From Heloderma charlesbogerti (Eukaryota > Chordata > Lepidosauria > Squamata > Helodermatidae), in NCBI GenBank assembly GCA_026122225.1, contig JANEZZ010001677.1, forward strand, positions 1,230,501 through 1,294,500: a stretch of DNA of 64,000 nucleotides, in the 5' to 3' direction. Made by a program: the position numbers and the translations under genes. The notes under the pieces are model-generated. The model did no database searches and was not told the DNA's origin. It was given only the letters and a program-made list of their open reading frames with translations. Numbering within the stretch: position 1 is the stretch's first letter; each line of letters opens with the position of its first letter. This document shows positions 20,303 to 31,859 of this stretch, piece by piece.

Positions 20303-20692
20303 AAGGGATGTATGAGAATTTCATTTTTGCTCGCAAAACATGCGAGCATGCCATTTGAAGCCCTGAATGTGACAGCAAGCACGAGCACACGTCAGCCAAA
20401 AATGTGTGCAAATTGCTGGACACGTGCTCACATTTGTGCAAATTTCCCCTGTAAACTGAATCAGCCCTACTTTGGTCTATGGAGGAAAGTCGCGCAAATT
20501 AGGAAATTTGTGCAAATCTTGGGAAATGTGCATACATTTCACGTTCAATAGCTGCTCAATTTGTGAAGTTTTCCCTTTTGCGCAGAGTGAGCACAGGAAC
20601 TGAGCACTAACAGGAACTGAGCACGAGATAAGCAGCGAGGTGAAGTTCAGAGAATCCAAGCAGTCCCAAACATGGCTCATTAGCTCATCTCT
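20303..20692. mobile_element. About 390-bp insertion inside the L2 copy
   Basis: The L2 order is interrupted here: compared with 27530-27570 the flanks 'ggaactctctgc' and 'ctctggaggtcaggcaggc' should be adjacent. The insert begins AAGGGATGTATG and ends CATCTCTA, loosely like hAT termini. Flanking CTCTGC and TACTGC may be a degraded target duplication. It repeats 'gtgcaaat' several times and has no ORF of note. Confidence 0.5.
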
Positions 20693-20697
20693 ACTGC

Positions 20698-20922
20698 CTG
20701 TCTCTGGAGGTCAGGCAGGCACCAATACTGTGTTGTTGTGCTGAAGACGTCTTTATTTCAAAAAGCCTTTCTCAATGGAGCAGCTGTGCTTTTTATTGGT
20801 GTTTTGCTTTTTAAAAGCTTTTAATACAGTGTTTTATTCCTTGTATCTTTTATTGTTCACCACTCCGGAATCTGTTTAGATGTAGAGTGGTACATAAATG
20901 TTGTAAATAAAGAAACAAATCT
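20698..20922 (+). mobile_element. L2 LINE, part downstream of the insertion
   Basis: Continues 'ctctggaggtcaggcaggc', then the T-rich 3' untranslated part ('tttttattggtgttttgct', 'atagagtggtacataaatg'-like end) and an AAATAAAGAAAC tail, matching 27555-27780. Confidence 0.8.
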
Positions 20923-22820
20923 GGCTGGCTGTGGCTGAAAAGAAATCCTCAGGTCAGATGGGCCTTTGCTTCAGTCCAGCTCTTCTTGGAACAATTCTCA
21001 AGTCCAACCTGGCAAGGAATCCCACTCAAAAGAAAAACACAGTGGCCTCATGGTTCCCTTCACCACAAGTTCTGAGCCCAAAGGACCACGCCGTCCCTCC
21101 ACATTGCAAAGGCATCTGCTTAACTGTACATGCTCTGCTTGACTCTGCCTCCCTTGTGTGGGTTTTTGGGTGGACTCATCAACTATGCTTTAAAAAATAA
21201 AGAGGTGACACGTTTCGAGAGACCTCAAACGTAATCCTTTGCAGGCAGCAGGTAAACAGCTGGCTGGTGATGAAAGAGGAGCGTTTCCCAGCGGGGGTCA
21301 TGAGTCCATCAGCACCTCATGCAGCCTCGCGCATGCAGCGTGCCATGCTCACGCGCAGCAGTCAGGAAGGGGAGGCTGGGGTGAGGAGGCCTCCAGTGGT
21401 CATTCCTGGGGAAGCACCGAGGAAATGGGTCACTTGTGATGCTTGCAGGTGGGCTTTGACTGGGAAAAGACTGTTTGGAGAGACGCTGCTTAGAAAGCGT
21501 GCTCAGCTCTGTGAAATCGGAATGTTTTATACCATCCCTGGCAAATGCTACTATGGGTTCAAAAAAAAACAACAGGTGCGATGCTGTCTCGGTCACTTCC
21601 AGCTCCCCTACTTGTCTTGGGTTCTGGCTCTGCTCTCCAGGAACCTCTTAGGGTCCAGATCTTTATATTTCTGAGGGCTGGCTCTTCTCATGCAGAAAGT
21701 GTTCAAACATATATGTATTACCTTCATCATCATTTCCTTAATATATTATATTCCTCTTGCAAGGTACCTAAGTGGCGTACATGATCCTTCTCCTCTTCAT
21801 TTGTGATTGTCTCCATCAGTACTTTCTGCTTTGGATTTCCTTCTCTAACCTCACTGTTCACAATTCTCTCCCTCCACCCCCACCCCAATATGTACTATCT
21901 AAAATACCAGAAACTCTCCACAAAACCCTGTGCATCTGATGAAGAGGACTACAGGCCACAAATAAACTGGTTAGTCTTTAAGGTGCCCCACGACTCCTTG
22001 TTTTTGCATCAATAATCTTTGAGGACTGCACCCTCCCCACCACCCCCACACTGCTGCTGCTCGTGTAAAGGGCCCCTGCTCACAAAGGCCCTTTCCAAAG
22101 AGTGCCCTGAACTAAGGGGGTTGTTTTCCTTCGGCTGTCCCCTGGTATGTCATCCTTCTTCAAAGAGCACATGAGTCAGAGACAGTGGGCCACAGACACA
22201 AGGCGACATAAGCTCCTTTCCCAGGGTGGCGGGAGGAGAATGAGCGGTGAAATGCAGGCAGACCGGCAGCAAACAAGCCCTCATCTCTTATCAGCGCCTC
22301 ATCAGCTCTGCCCATAAAGCGCCTGCTGAATGTCGCTGGTTTTAAGAAGGGGGAAGGGGTTTCCCTGGCCGGAGCAGCTACAGGCCAGTTTCTCCAGTCT
22401 TGCGCCACGGACCCAATGGCAGCCTCTGGGACAGGTCGCCCGTCAAGGAAGCTGCACAGTGGCAGGGCCCCTCCTTGCCGGGCCCCTCCTTGTGGGCTGA
22501 GATCATCCAGACACGTTTGCACAGGCTGGCGGGGGTGGGCTTTTCCCCAGGGTTGTTTTCTTGAGCTGAGCAATTCTGATGCAGCAGTTGATGTGGAGTC
22601 CAGCTGTCCATCCAGCAAGCCAAACTGTCACCCAGCTGTCCTGACAGGCGGCTGCCGGTCTTTGGGCACACAGGGAAGGCGCCCGAAAGAGGCTACAGAC
22701 CCGCATCTTTATAACAGCCCTATGAAGGTTAGACAGAACTAGCCTGGATCCAACCCATTATTGCTTTACGCTGCAGCTTCACAGTTATTTTTAATGTTTC
22801 TAATTATTAATAACAAAAAT
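20923..22820. other. Unique stretch, no gene seen
   Basis: About 1.9 kb without a repeat I recognise. The frames present carry no domain. Bases 21700-22000 are T-rich and may hide an old LINE tail. Confidence 0.35.
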
Positions 22821-22823
22821 AAT

Positions 22824-23080
22824 GACAGCCAGTGTGGTGTAGTGGTTAGACTGTTGGGCTGCAACTCAGGAGATCCGGGTTTGAGTCCCCACTCAGCCAT
22901 GAAGCTCACTGGGTGACTCTAGGCCAGTCCCTGACTCTCAGCCTAACCTACCTCACAGGGCTGTTGTAAGGATAAAATGGAGAGGAGGAGGAGCAGGGGA
23001 GCCTCCTTGGGCTCTTTGTGAGAGGGAAAAGGTGGGATACAATAATAAAAACAACAACAGCAGTAGCAGCAGCAGCAGCC
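22824..23080 (+). mobile_element. tRNA-SINE type 1, full length
   Basis: Head with A box (GTGGTGTAGTGGTTAGA) and B box (GGGTTTGAGTCCCC), then 'atgaagctcactgggtgac', 'cctaacctacctcacagggc', 'gataaaatggagaggagg' and the tail 'aaaaggtgggatac'. Ends in an A- and CAG-rich tract. The head is transcribed by RNA polymerase III in such elements; mobility depends on a partner LINE. Sequence resembles SINEs common in squamates; exact family name not assigned. Confidence 0.85.
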
Positions 23081-23104
23081 CTGTGCCTCACGTATGATAT
23101 ATAC

Positions 23105-23180
23105 ATGCCTCTCCAGGCTTTCAGACCGGGGGTCTTTCTCAGCCCACCCTGGAGTGCCAGGGATTGAACCTGGGGCCTAT
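23105..23180 (-). mobile_element. tRNA-SINE type 2, left part split by BovB
   Basis: Contains 'ctccaggctttcagaccgg', 'cagcccaccctggagtgcc' and the inverted B box 'gggattgaacctggggcc'. The rest of the unit is found at 23970-24030, after the BovB insertion. Confidence 0.65.
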
Positions 23181-23950
23181 ACCACCCTAATGGCAGAAAG
23201 CGAAGAGGATCTAAAGAGCCTCTTGTTGAGGGTGAAAGAGGAGAGTGCAAAAGCTGGTCTGAAACTCAACATTAAAAAAACTAAGATCACGGCATCTGGC
23301 CCCATCACTTCCTGGCATAGAGAAGGGGAAGAAATGGAAGCAGTGACAGATTTTACTTTCTTGGGCTCCAAGGTCACCGCAGACGGTGACTGCAGCCATG
23401 AAATTAAAAGACGCTTGCTCCTTGGGAGGAAAGCTATGGCAAACCTGGACAGCACAGTAAGAAGCAGAGACATCACCTTGCCCACACAGGTCCGTCTAAT
23501 CAAAGCTACGGTTTTCCCAGTAGCAACGTATGGCTGTGAGAGCTGGACTATAAGGAAGGCTGAGTGCCGAAGAATCGATGCCTTCGAACTGTGGTGCTGG
23601 AGAAGACTCTTACGAGTCCCCTGGACTGCAAGGAGGTCAAATCAGTCCATCCTAAAGGAAATCAACCCTGAGTGCTCATTGGAAGGACAGATACTGAAGC
23701 TGAAGCTCAACTATTTTGGCCACCTAATGCGAAGAGAAAACTCTCTGGAAAAGACCCTGATGCTGGGAAAGACTGAAGGCAAAAGGAGAAGGGGACGGCA
23801 GAGGATGAGATGGCTAGATAGCATCACCGATGAAATGAATATGAACTTGAGCACGCTCCGGGAGAGAGCGCAGGACAGGAAGGCCTGGTGTGCTATGGTC
23901 CATGAGGTCACGAAGAGTCGGACACGACTGAACGACTGAACAACAACAAT
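23181..23950 (+). pseudogene. BovB (RTE) LINE, reverse-transcriptase C-terminal region
   Basis: A continuous reading frame of about 250 codons runs to the stop at 23939. It starts within the RT domain, after the active-site block, at ESEEDLKSLLLRVKEESAKAGLKLNIKKTKI and keeps FLGSKVTADGDCSHEIKRRL, VFPVATYGCESWT, ELWCWRRLLRVPW, and the end MVHEVTKSRTRLND. These are signature blocks of RTE/BovB ORF2. The endonuclease and catalytic RT part are absent, so it is a 5'-truncated, non-autonomous copy. The lack of frameshifts suggests a relatively young insertion. The 3' end is ACTGAACAACAACAA. It splits a tRNA-SINE type 2. Confidence 0.93.
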
Positions 23951-23969
23951 GGAGCTATGTGTCTTCCCC

Positions 23970-24030
23970 CAAGGAAGCTGCCTTCCACCTGCGATGTCTG
24001 CGCTTTGCCACAGAGTTACAGCCCTTCCCC
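23970..24030 (-). mobile_element. tRNA-SINE type 2, right part split by BovB
   Basis: Ends with 'tctgcgctttgccacagag' and 'ttacagcccttcccc', the inverted A-box end of the SINE whose other half precedes the BovB. Confidence 0.6.
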
Positions 24031-24299
24031 AAAGGCTGCGGAGGAAGCCATCTCCCAGCACGGATACCTGCCCTGCTCCATGGCTCGAGGTCGCAAAGGG
24101 AGCGGTGCCGCTTCCTACTAGCGAGGGCACAGACACCCGACATCGGCAGCGTTCCCAGCCCTGCCTCTCCTGGGGACCCTTGGGAGATCCCTGGGGCATG
24201 ACGTTGGACCTCCTTCCAGCAGCACGTGGGCATGCCCTCGGCATCGCTGGCTGTGCCCACGTCTTTGTCAGTGGCCATGTGAATGAGGGAGCAACTGAG

Positions 24300-24480
24300 T
24301 GACTTGATATCGGGGGTGGGGGTAGGCACATTTTAGGTCAATTATTCCTGGAAAGCTCCGGTGTTTGGGCTGAGACTCTCTCATTTTATGGTCACTTCTG
24401 CAATTAAGGCAACTGCTTTTGCATGTTTCTAATTCTGGGCTGCTGACCGCAATAAAGACGAGACGAGCCTCCCCCACCGT
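24300..24480. promoter_or_regulatory. Candidate conserved noncoding block
   Basis: Non-repetitive, AT-richer segment with 'tttaggtcaattattcctgg', 'ttatggtcacttctgcaatt', a possible octamer-like TTTTGCATG and 'gaccgcaataaagacgag'. No frame or splice signal explains it. Regulatory role is only inferred from composition. Confidence 0.22.
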
Positions 24481-24885
24481 GGTCCTTTTCGGTTCAGTGG
24501 GGCAGTGGTCAGGCTGGGAGAGCAGGCGCTCACTGCGCCACTCCTCATAGCCACAGGGAGAGGCCAAGGCTCCAGCCGGCTGTGTCGATCCGTCTCCACC
24601 AACCCGTTCTAGGGCGTTTTCATCTGCTAAGAGCAGGTCTTTTGTGAAGCTCATGGGTCGGAATGGGCTGTTCCAGGCCAAGCTGCCCCAAAATAATTTA
24701 CATTACAGCAAGGAATATATATTGTTGCTGGGAAAATCTGTTTCTCCCCCAGCTACTGTGAGGACACAGCTAAGCTCAGAGGGAACCAGGAAGTCTGAGC
24801 AGGGTGGCAGACGATGTTGGCGTCCCTGCTGAGAAACAAGTCCCAGGGCTGCATCCCTGCGAGCACTGCTGCCGCGACATCACTG
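24481..24885. other. Unique stretch, no gene seen
   Basis: No repeat or coding domain recognised. Confidence 0.4.
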
Positions 24886-24887
24886 GT

Positions 24888-24935
24888 CCAGTTGTGTTGG
24901 ACTACAACTCCCAGAATCCCCCAACCAGCTGTAGC
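24888..24935. mobile_element. MITE-1, one arm
   Basis: 'gttgtgttggactacaactcccagaatcccccaacc' style arm, without its partner. Confidence 0.45.
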
Positions 24936-26169
24936 AGTTTGCTCGAAGGTGTAGGAGCCGCCTTGTGCAGAGTCAGGTCACTGGCCCAAATGACCCAGTG
25001 CGGTTTGCTCTGACCAGCAGGGGCTCTCCGGAGCACACCCTCCCCCGCCCCCTCCACGAGGCCGAACAGCCTTCCTCCCAGAGATTTTGGGAGGCAGCAG
25101 GGCTGCCCTCCGTCTATCAGGACAAATGGCCGAGGAAGGGGAGAAGGCACGTGCAGCTGGTGCACCGCCACGGAAGGCACCGCTTGCAAGCTGATCACTC
25201 GTGCCAGGGGCGGCATTTTGGCCCGTTGAAGGGAAGGGAACTGGCCCAGCAAGGCGGCGGCCAGAGGAAAAGATCAAACATCTTGTCCCAGCAGCCACAA
25301 GCGCGCTCTCTCTCTTGCTCGCTCACTCTCTCGCACACACATAGGCTAGCCAAGCAGCTGGCCTCCTCTGGCGAGGCACTGTGACTGGATGTGCTCAGCA
25401 CGGACAGTACAGACACACTGTATGTGTGCAGTTTGTTTGCTGTGGAAAAACTGAGATAAGTGCCCAGCAAAGGGCAAAGGAGGGGAAACGAAGTGCTCTG
25501 TGTGGGGTCGGGGGGGGCAAGCGTCAAAAGCTGCTGCAGCCGCAGCAACTGCTGCCCGTTTGGGGAGAGCAAGACTGCCCTCCTAGCACCCCCGGCCTGA
25601 TGGACAGGAGGAGCCCCCCAAGAGGCTAGGCAAGAGCTGGCTAGACAGGATGAGGGGGGAAGGCGGAGGGGAAGGGGTTAGAGGCACCTCCCAGGGGCCT
25701 GGCCTCTGGACGCCCAGGATGGCCAGCTCCTCAGGGGGAGGGGGCAAGGAAAACAAGGCTTCACCTGGCTCACACAACATGGCAAGCCAGAGTACAGGTG
25801 AGTACCGGCTGCCACTGAACCTGGACTGTCTAACCATGGGTTGTTGCGCTGTGTGAACCAAGCCACACTGTGTTAACCACAAACAATCCAGAGTTCAGAA
25901 CTCCACAACAAGCCCTGGTTCTCTTCATGGGTTGTTCGCGGAGTTCTTTCAGGTGGTCTGGGGGCTGTAAACACCCTCCCCAGAGAATGGGGCCCTGGTC
26001 CCCTCAAGGACCCACTGTGACCTTTTTGCATCACACTTTGGGGCCAAAATTGCTCGTCTTCGCGGCAAATGTGATGTTGCTGTTAGCACAGTTCCAGTCA
26101 AAGTGTCTGATGCCCAATTTTGTGGGATCAGCTTCAGTTGTGGTGGCCTGATGACACTGACAGGGTGCC
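24936..26169. other. Unique stretch with a possible MITE relic
   Basis: Mostly unrecognised. Bases 25830-25950 contain 'ctaaccatgggttgttgcg' and 'gtgtgaaccaagcc', reminiscent of the termini of the transposon at 54700, but no clear pair of ends. Confidence 0.3.
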
Positions 26170-27780
26170 TGCCGCCAACCACACACCCTCGTGGCTAATA
26201 AAGCTAGCCGAGGGGCATGACTGGGTGAGTGACTGCTTGCCTTCGGGGAGGGTGGCCCCTGCTGTTCTTAAGGAGACAGCAGTGTGGCCACTCCTGAAGC
26301 AGCCCACTCTGGACCCAACGGTATGAGACAACTACTGCCCAGGCACAAATACCCCTTTCCTAGGGAAGGTCCTGGAGAGGGTCGTGGCGGAACAACTGCA
26401 GGCACTCTTGCAGGATGCTGATTATCTAGACCCACTCCAGTCTGGGTTTCGTCCTGGTTTTGGGACTGAATCAGCTTTGGTCGCCCTGATGGATGACCTT
26501 TATCGAGACAGGGATGGGGGAGTGCAACCCTGTTAATTCTGATCGATCTCTCATCAGCTTTTGATACCATGGTATCCTCCTGGACCAATTCCGTCGGAGG
26601 CGCTGTGTTACAGTGGTTCTGCTCCTACCTGGGGGGCTGATTTCAGAGAGTAACATTGGGTGACCATTCCTCGGCCCCTTGGCATTGAGCTATGGGGTGC
26701 TGCAGGGCACCATCTTGTCCCCAGTGTTGTTTAACATCTATATGAAGCCGCTGGGAGCGGTCATTAGGGGATTTGGAGCCAAGTCCCATCAGTATGCTGA
26801 TGACACACAGCTCTATCTCCCTGTGACATCTGAATCAGGAGAGGCTGTGCAAGTCCTGGACCAGAGCCTAGACTCAGTAATGGGCTGGATGAGAGCCAAT
26901 ACACTGAAGCTGAATCCTGGCAAATGGAAGCCCTGTGGGTGAGTGGTTCCCGAGTCCAGGAGATAGACCCACTACCTGTTCTACATGGGGTTTCACTCCC
27001 TCTGAAAGATCAGGTCCATAGTTTGGCGGTACTCCTAGATCCATCACCATCGCTGGAAGCCCAAGTGGCTATGACAGCTCAGAGTGCCTTTTACCAGCTT
27101 CGGCTGGCCCACCAGCTGCGGCCTCTCCTGGACAGGGATAGCTTGGCTACAGTGGTACAGGCGCCAGTAACCTCAGGACTGGATTACTGCAATGTGCTCT
27201 CTGTGGGGCTGCCCTTGAGGCTGCTCCAGAAGCTGGAGCTGGTGCAGAACGCAGCCACTCAGCTGTGGTTGGGAGTGGCCCCTTTCCTGTAACTCCTTTG
27301 CTGAGGGAACTGCACAGGGTGCCTGTTCACTACCGGGCCAGGTTTAAGGTTTTAGTAGTCGTGTACAAAGCCCTAAACAACTCGGGACCAGGATACCCAA
27401 GAGCGCGCCTTCTCCCTTACCAACCTGCCTGGTCACTGAGGTCATTGGAGGGCTTGCTCCTGGTGGTTCCACATGGACTATGGCCCGGCTGAAGTCCACC
27501 GGGAGAAGACCCTTCAGCATGGTGGCCCCCTTTCTTTGGAATTCCCAAGCCCCAGAGGTCAGGCAGGCACCAACACTGCGTTGTCTCCAGTGCCTCCTGA
27601 AAACAGCACTCTGCCAGGAGGCATTCCTTAATTGACCAGTTACGGTTTTTATTGGTATTGTGTTTTTAAACAGGTATAATTTTAATGTGGTGTTTTAATC
27701 TTTTTATTCTTTTACTGTTGTATCTTTTGTGTTCACTGCTCCAAAATCTGTTCTAGATATGGAGTGGTATATAAATATTG
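26170..27780 (+). pseudogene. L2 LINE with reverse-transcriptase remnants
   Basis: L2-type ORF2 in several broken frames. In order: LERVVAEQLQALLQDADYLD and LQSGFRPGFGTESALVALMDD (26375-26490), LILIDLSSAFDT-like block (26535-26565), GVLQGTILSPVLFNIYMKPLG (26695-26755), the catalytic YADDTQLYL (26790-26815), GWMRANTLKLNPGK, GLDYCNVLSVGLPLRLLQKLELVQNAAT (27180-27260) and HRVPVHYRARFKVLVVVYKALN (27310-27380). The 3' untranslated part ends in 'atatggagtggtatataaat'. Several frameshifts and stops separate the blocks, so it cannot make an enzyme. The endonuclease part is missing. Confidence 0.9.
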
Positions 27781-27813
27781 TAAGTAAGTAAGTAAGTACG
27801 TAAGTACATACAT
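27780..27813 (+). repeat. (GTAA)n microsatellite at LINE end
   Basis: GTAAGTAAGTAAGTAA drifting into GTAC units directly after the L2 3' end, probably grown from the element's tail. Confidence 0.85.
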
Positions 27814-27867
27814 ACCACACTTGGTTCCCTTTCGTTTAGGAAAAAGACGAGTAAAGGGATTAGAGAA

Positions 27868-28103
27868 TCCATGGAGGATAAGGCTATCAACAGCTACTAG
27901 TCCCGATGGCTCAATGCTACCTCCATTATCAGGGTGGGTATATGCCTCTGTGTACCAATTGCTGAGGACCACAAGCGGGTGAGTGCTGCTGCGCTCATGT
28001 CTGGCTTGTGGGCTTCCAGTTGGGGCAGCCGGTTGGCCACTGTGGGAACAGACTGCTGGAAGAGATGGTTTGATCCAGCACGGCTCTTCTGATGTTCTAA
28101 AAT
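27868..28103 (+). mobile_element. CR1-B LINE 3' end
   Basis: 'ggataaggctatcaacagct', 'actagtcccgatggctcaat', 'ttgtgggcttccagttgggg', 'ggttggccactgtgggaaca' and the terminal CTCTTCTGATGTTCT. Confidence 0.85.
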
Positions 28104-28724
28104 GGAGGCATTACAGCAGGCAACAAGCTGATGAGGAGGCGATGCATCACAAAGAGCCAAACGCCGCTTCAAGCAGCAGCAGCAGCAAAGCCTCTGCACG
28201 CGGGAGCAGCAGGGTCCATGAGGAGTAGCAAGAGCTCCTCGCGCAGACGCCAGAGGCACACGCCAGGAACGCGGGGCACCCACTGCTCCTCTCCGGCAGG
28301 CTGTGACACCCCCTGGCAAAGGGCGGCTTCCCATTTTGCCTCAGAGGCATGCAGTTCTGGGACACGGGGCGTCATGTTAACCACACGCACAGAGAAAAGG
28401 AGACAGAAGGTGCGTGGCTGTGAAAGGAAAAAAGCAAACTGTGCTGCAGCAGCACCAGCAGCGACACACACGCTTGCCAACAGCCCGGTATCCACTGGGA
28501 GCGCCTGGATGCAGTGCCGCACGTTCCAGCGGTCTCTCCGCCATCCTCCGGAGGCTGCCTGCTTTGCGCAAGCAGCCATGCGGCCTCTGGAGGAGCCGGG
28601 AGAGGGGCCTTTACTGGGCTAGCCCCCTGCCCCCAGGAGGACCCGGGGATTCAGGAGATACCATCTTCTCCTCCTGGCCTCTAACCCAGCTGGACTTTTT
28701 TCTTATGAAGACCTGAACATGTCC
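28104..28724. other. Unique stretch with short CAG tract
   Basis: A small AGCAGCAGCAGC run at 28174-28190. Motif-free frames on both strands; no gene supported. Confidence 0.4.
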
Positions 28725-28838
28725 GTTACAAAATGTAACATTTTTTATGGAGACTTTAACATTTCCATGAGCTGCCTTGGGCCGTGTGATGTAGAAAGGC
28801 AGGAGGAATGGTTTAAAAAATAAAATAAAATAAAGACA
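28725..28838 (+). mobile_element. SINE or LINE 3' tail fragment
   Basis: 'catgagctgccttgggccgtg' followed by 'agaaaggcaggagg' and an AAATAAAATAAA tail. Resembles the type 1 SINE end. Confidence 0.4.
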
Positions 28839-29007
28839 ACCGTGGCAGGAGGAGACGGAGGTGCCCATGCTGCCCAGAAATTAATTTGGTATGGCGCTTC
28901 TGCATCTCCCTTCCACAGGAGGAGCACAAAAACCAGCCTCTGCAGAAAGTTCAGCCTTCAACTTTCTCCAGGTGCTCCTGCCAAAGCAAGCGACGCAGGT
29001 GGGCTAC

Positions 29008-29339
29008 CAAGGAGAGGGTCTTTTCGATGGTGGCACCCCGCTTGTGGAATGAGCTTCCCAGAGCAGGTCACCTGGCACCTATGTTGTGCTCCTTTCAGTG
29101 GCTAAAACACTCCTAGGCGTTTTAGTCTTTCCCTGTCTGTCCCTTTAAAACCAGTTCTTGTCTTCTTACACATTTACACTGTGCCTAGTTTTCCCTTTGG
29201 TTCTATACCGCGGTTTTAAACTTTTTGAAGTTTTTTTATTATGTTTCAGCATGCCGTATCTTATCTTTTTAATTGCTGGAGGCTGCTGAGGGAGCTTCAG
29301 CTATTGGGCAGCACAGAAGCATAATAAACAAACAAACAC
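29008..29339 (+). mobile_element. L2-type LINE 3' end
   Basis: 'aaggagagggtcttttcgat', 'gtggaatgagcttcccagag', T-rich part, 'ggagcttcagctattgggca' and an (AAAC)n tail. Collinear with 6388-6700. Confidence 0.75.
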
Positions 29340-30597
29340 ATCTTTTCTAAGGAACTCCTGCCCGCGCCCGCCACCCTCACCAACCGCTTACAAAGGAGCA
29401 GCACCAACGCGACAAGGTGGCTGTCAGGGAAGCCTTCAAGGAACGGGATGTCCTGGGGATGTCCTGAAATGACTCGGCCTTGCCCGAGGAGCTGCTCCTC
29501 CTGACCTTATTTGACCCACAGAGCCAGAGAGCCAGCCACACAGAGCCATCGAACCGCCCTGCGGGGAGGGCCGCAGGAGGCGCGCTGAGGCCAAACAGCT
29601 GCTCCAGGGGTGCCCTCCCCCAGCGTCCCAGATGACTGCTCCCTCCCCGGCATCGGGCAAAGGCACCAGAGTAGAAGCAACGGCTGCCAAGAAGGCAGCG
29701 CTCCTTGCCCTGCAAAACAGCAGCAACAAACAGCACGGTGATTTCCCCAGCCAAAAAAGGAGCCAGAGAATTAAACCGCAGAGAGGCTCTGCCCACCCAT
29801 ATCACCGCCCCCGCCCCACCTTCACACACACACTCCGATGCTTCAGACCTTCACAGAATGAAGTGACACGCTGGCAAATGAGAAAAGGGCAGCACTCCAA
29901 CCAGCGACTCTGAGTCAGATGGTATTTTGGGCTTCCAAGTTAAACCCACACCCCAAAAGCCATAGCAACCAGCACCCGGCAGCAATGCCAAGCACCATTT
30001 TTAGTCAGGAGGAATGAGACACAACTGCCGGGGAGGGGGGAGTGGGAGGGGGGGCTGAATGGAACATAACATAGCATGCCCGCTGAGCAGAGACGGGGTT
30101 TTTCAAACCATTTCTGGAAGTTTAAAAACACGCTGTTCGGAGGAACACAAATAGATCCCTTTCTGGTGAGTGTGGAGCGAACGGGATGCCAAGAGAATTC
30201 ATTCCACTTTCGTAAGGACAAGGGGCAAGCAGGGATGCTGGGCATAGCGGCGAATTGACCAGGGCCACCCAAAAGCCCCCATCGCGGGGGTGGGAGGAGG
30301 AGGAGGGAGGCGAAACCAAAAGAAAACAGCAGAGCGGTCAAAGCCCCACCTTGCTTCCAATTCATACGTAGACCCAGAACTGAACTGGGGAACTGCCACC
30401 TCGGGGGTCCCTCAAAACCTTCCGCCACTGGCCTTGTTAAACAGGACCCCAAAGGACTTTCTATTATGCACCATTAAAGACACTTTGTAGGAAGGGTCAC
30501 AGATGGCATAACCCCAACTTAGTGCCCCCCAGATGTATCGGACGGCAACTCAACTTGGCCCATAGAGTCCTTCCTTGCATGGAAGCAGGCAGAGGAA
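29340..30597. other. Unique stretch, no gene seen
   Basis: No repeat family recognised over about 1.25 kb. Frames are motif-free. Confidence 0.4.
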
Positions 30598-30850
30598 GAA
30601 AGGCCGTGTGGTGTAGTGGTTAGAGCACGGGACTGGAGAGACCCAGGTACAAATCCCCACTTGGCCATGAAGCTCACTGGGTGCCTTTGGGCCAGACTCT
30701 CAGTCAAATGCACCTCACAGGGTTGTGTGAAGATAAAAAAGGAGAGGAGGACCAGGTAAGCCGCCTTGGGTTCTTTGCAAGAGGGGGAAAAAAATGCAGG
30801 ATATAAACATAAGAATAAATGATTGACTGACTGACTGATTGATTGAATGA
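30598..30850 (+). mobile_element. tRNA-SINE type 1, full length
   Basis: A box GTGGTGTAGTGGTTAGA and B box GGTACAAATCCCC, then 'atgaagctcactgggtgcc', 'gcacctcacagggttgtg', 'ccgccttgggttctttgc' and a tail of GATT/GACT repeats. Slightly more diverged than 22824-23080. Confidence 0.85.
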
Positions 30851-31679
30851 AGGCCTTGCTCTCATCCGAGCCTCAGAGATGTCTGCAAACAGCTGCAGCA
30901 CAGCCTGTGTGGAAGGACAGAAAGGGGGGACGACCGTTTTCTACTCCAAGCGAGCAAAAGCAAAAGAAAAGCTGGGGCAGGAAGGTTCAGGCTGTTCTGT
31001 GTGGGGGGTGCAATGAAAGTGCAGCACAGCACAGCAACCTCTGCGGGATGAGCAAGGAGGAAGGGAAGGCTGGGCTCTGATCTGCTGCCTGGAGAGAAGA
31101 GAAAGCCACGAGGCGGGGGGGGGGAGGCTGCTAAAGGTCACACCACCGTGCCAGAGGAGGAGGAGGAGGCTGCTGTGCATCGCAGCAAAAGGACTGACTC
31201 AGCCTGGCGCTTCCCCCTCACGGTATCTCCAGATCTCGCGGAGAGGCTCTGCAAGTGAGAGTCGTGAGGCTGGAGGCTGTTTACATAAGAGGAGAGCTGC
31301 CAGCTGCCTGATGGAAAGACGGCACCCTGCAAGAGGACACCAGAGGACCGTCTGGAGAAGATGCGGCCCAGGCGTGGCAGCTGGGCAGCGGGGCGGGGCT
31401 GGAAGCCGGGCGCCCAGGGTTGTCTCGGTGCCGGACATGGTCAGAGCCAGCCAGGTGGCACACGCACAGAGAAGTAAGGTCAGCAGCCAGAATAGGGCAG
31501 TCCCTTTCTTAGTTCAAGAGTGAGCAAGCTTTCACAGGCCCCAGAACCCTCCTTCAGGCGGGACAAGAGGCAAAGAAATGGAATAAAAAAAGAGAAAGAT
31601 GCTTGTGGGAAAAGGCCCCTTCAGCGCTCTGGAAGGTGCCATGGAAGAGGTGGTGCCTGCAGAGCAGGGGATCACAGGA
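30851..31679. other. Unique GC-rich stretch, no gene seen
   Basis: Includes a G-run near 31115. No repeat or domain recognised. Confidence 0.4.
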
Positions 31680-31859
31680 GCAGTGCCGTGCACTGAGCCA
31701 GACCCTGGGCCCATCCAGCCCAGTACTGCCAGCACGGACGGGCAGGGATGGCTCTCCAGGGTTCCAGGCAGGGTGCTTTCCTGGCCCGCCCTGGAAATGG
31801 GGCCTGGGTCCTTCTGCATGCAAAGCAGGGGCTCTAACACAGAGCTACGGCCCTTCCCT
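31680..31859 (-). mobile_element. tRNA-SINE type 2, first of a pair
   Basis: Plus-strand view: 'ccctgggcccatccagccc', 'ctctccagggttccaggcag', 'cttctgcatgcaaagcagg' and the inverted A box 'agagctacggcccttccc'. A 75-base linker then leads to a second unit. Confidence 0.8.

Noticed and set aside
22824..22900. tRNA gene from A and B boxes
   Set aside because: The boxes belong to the head of a dispersed SINE; the cloverleaf cannot be completed and the downstream part is SINE body.
23094..23939. Host gene coding a 281-residue protein
   Set aside because: The sequence is the RT C-terminal region of BovB, with the first 30 codons from a SINE fragment.
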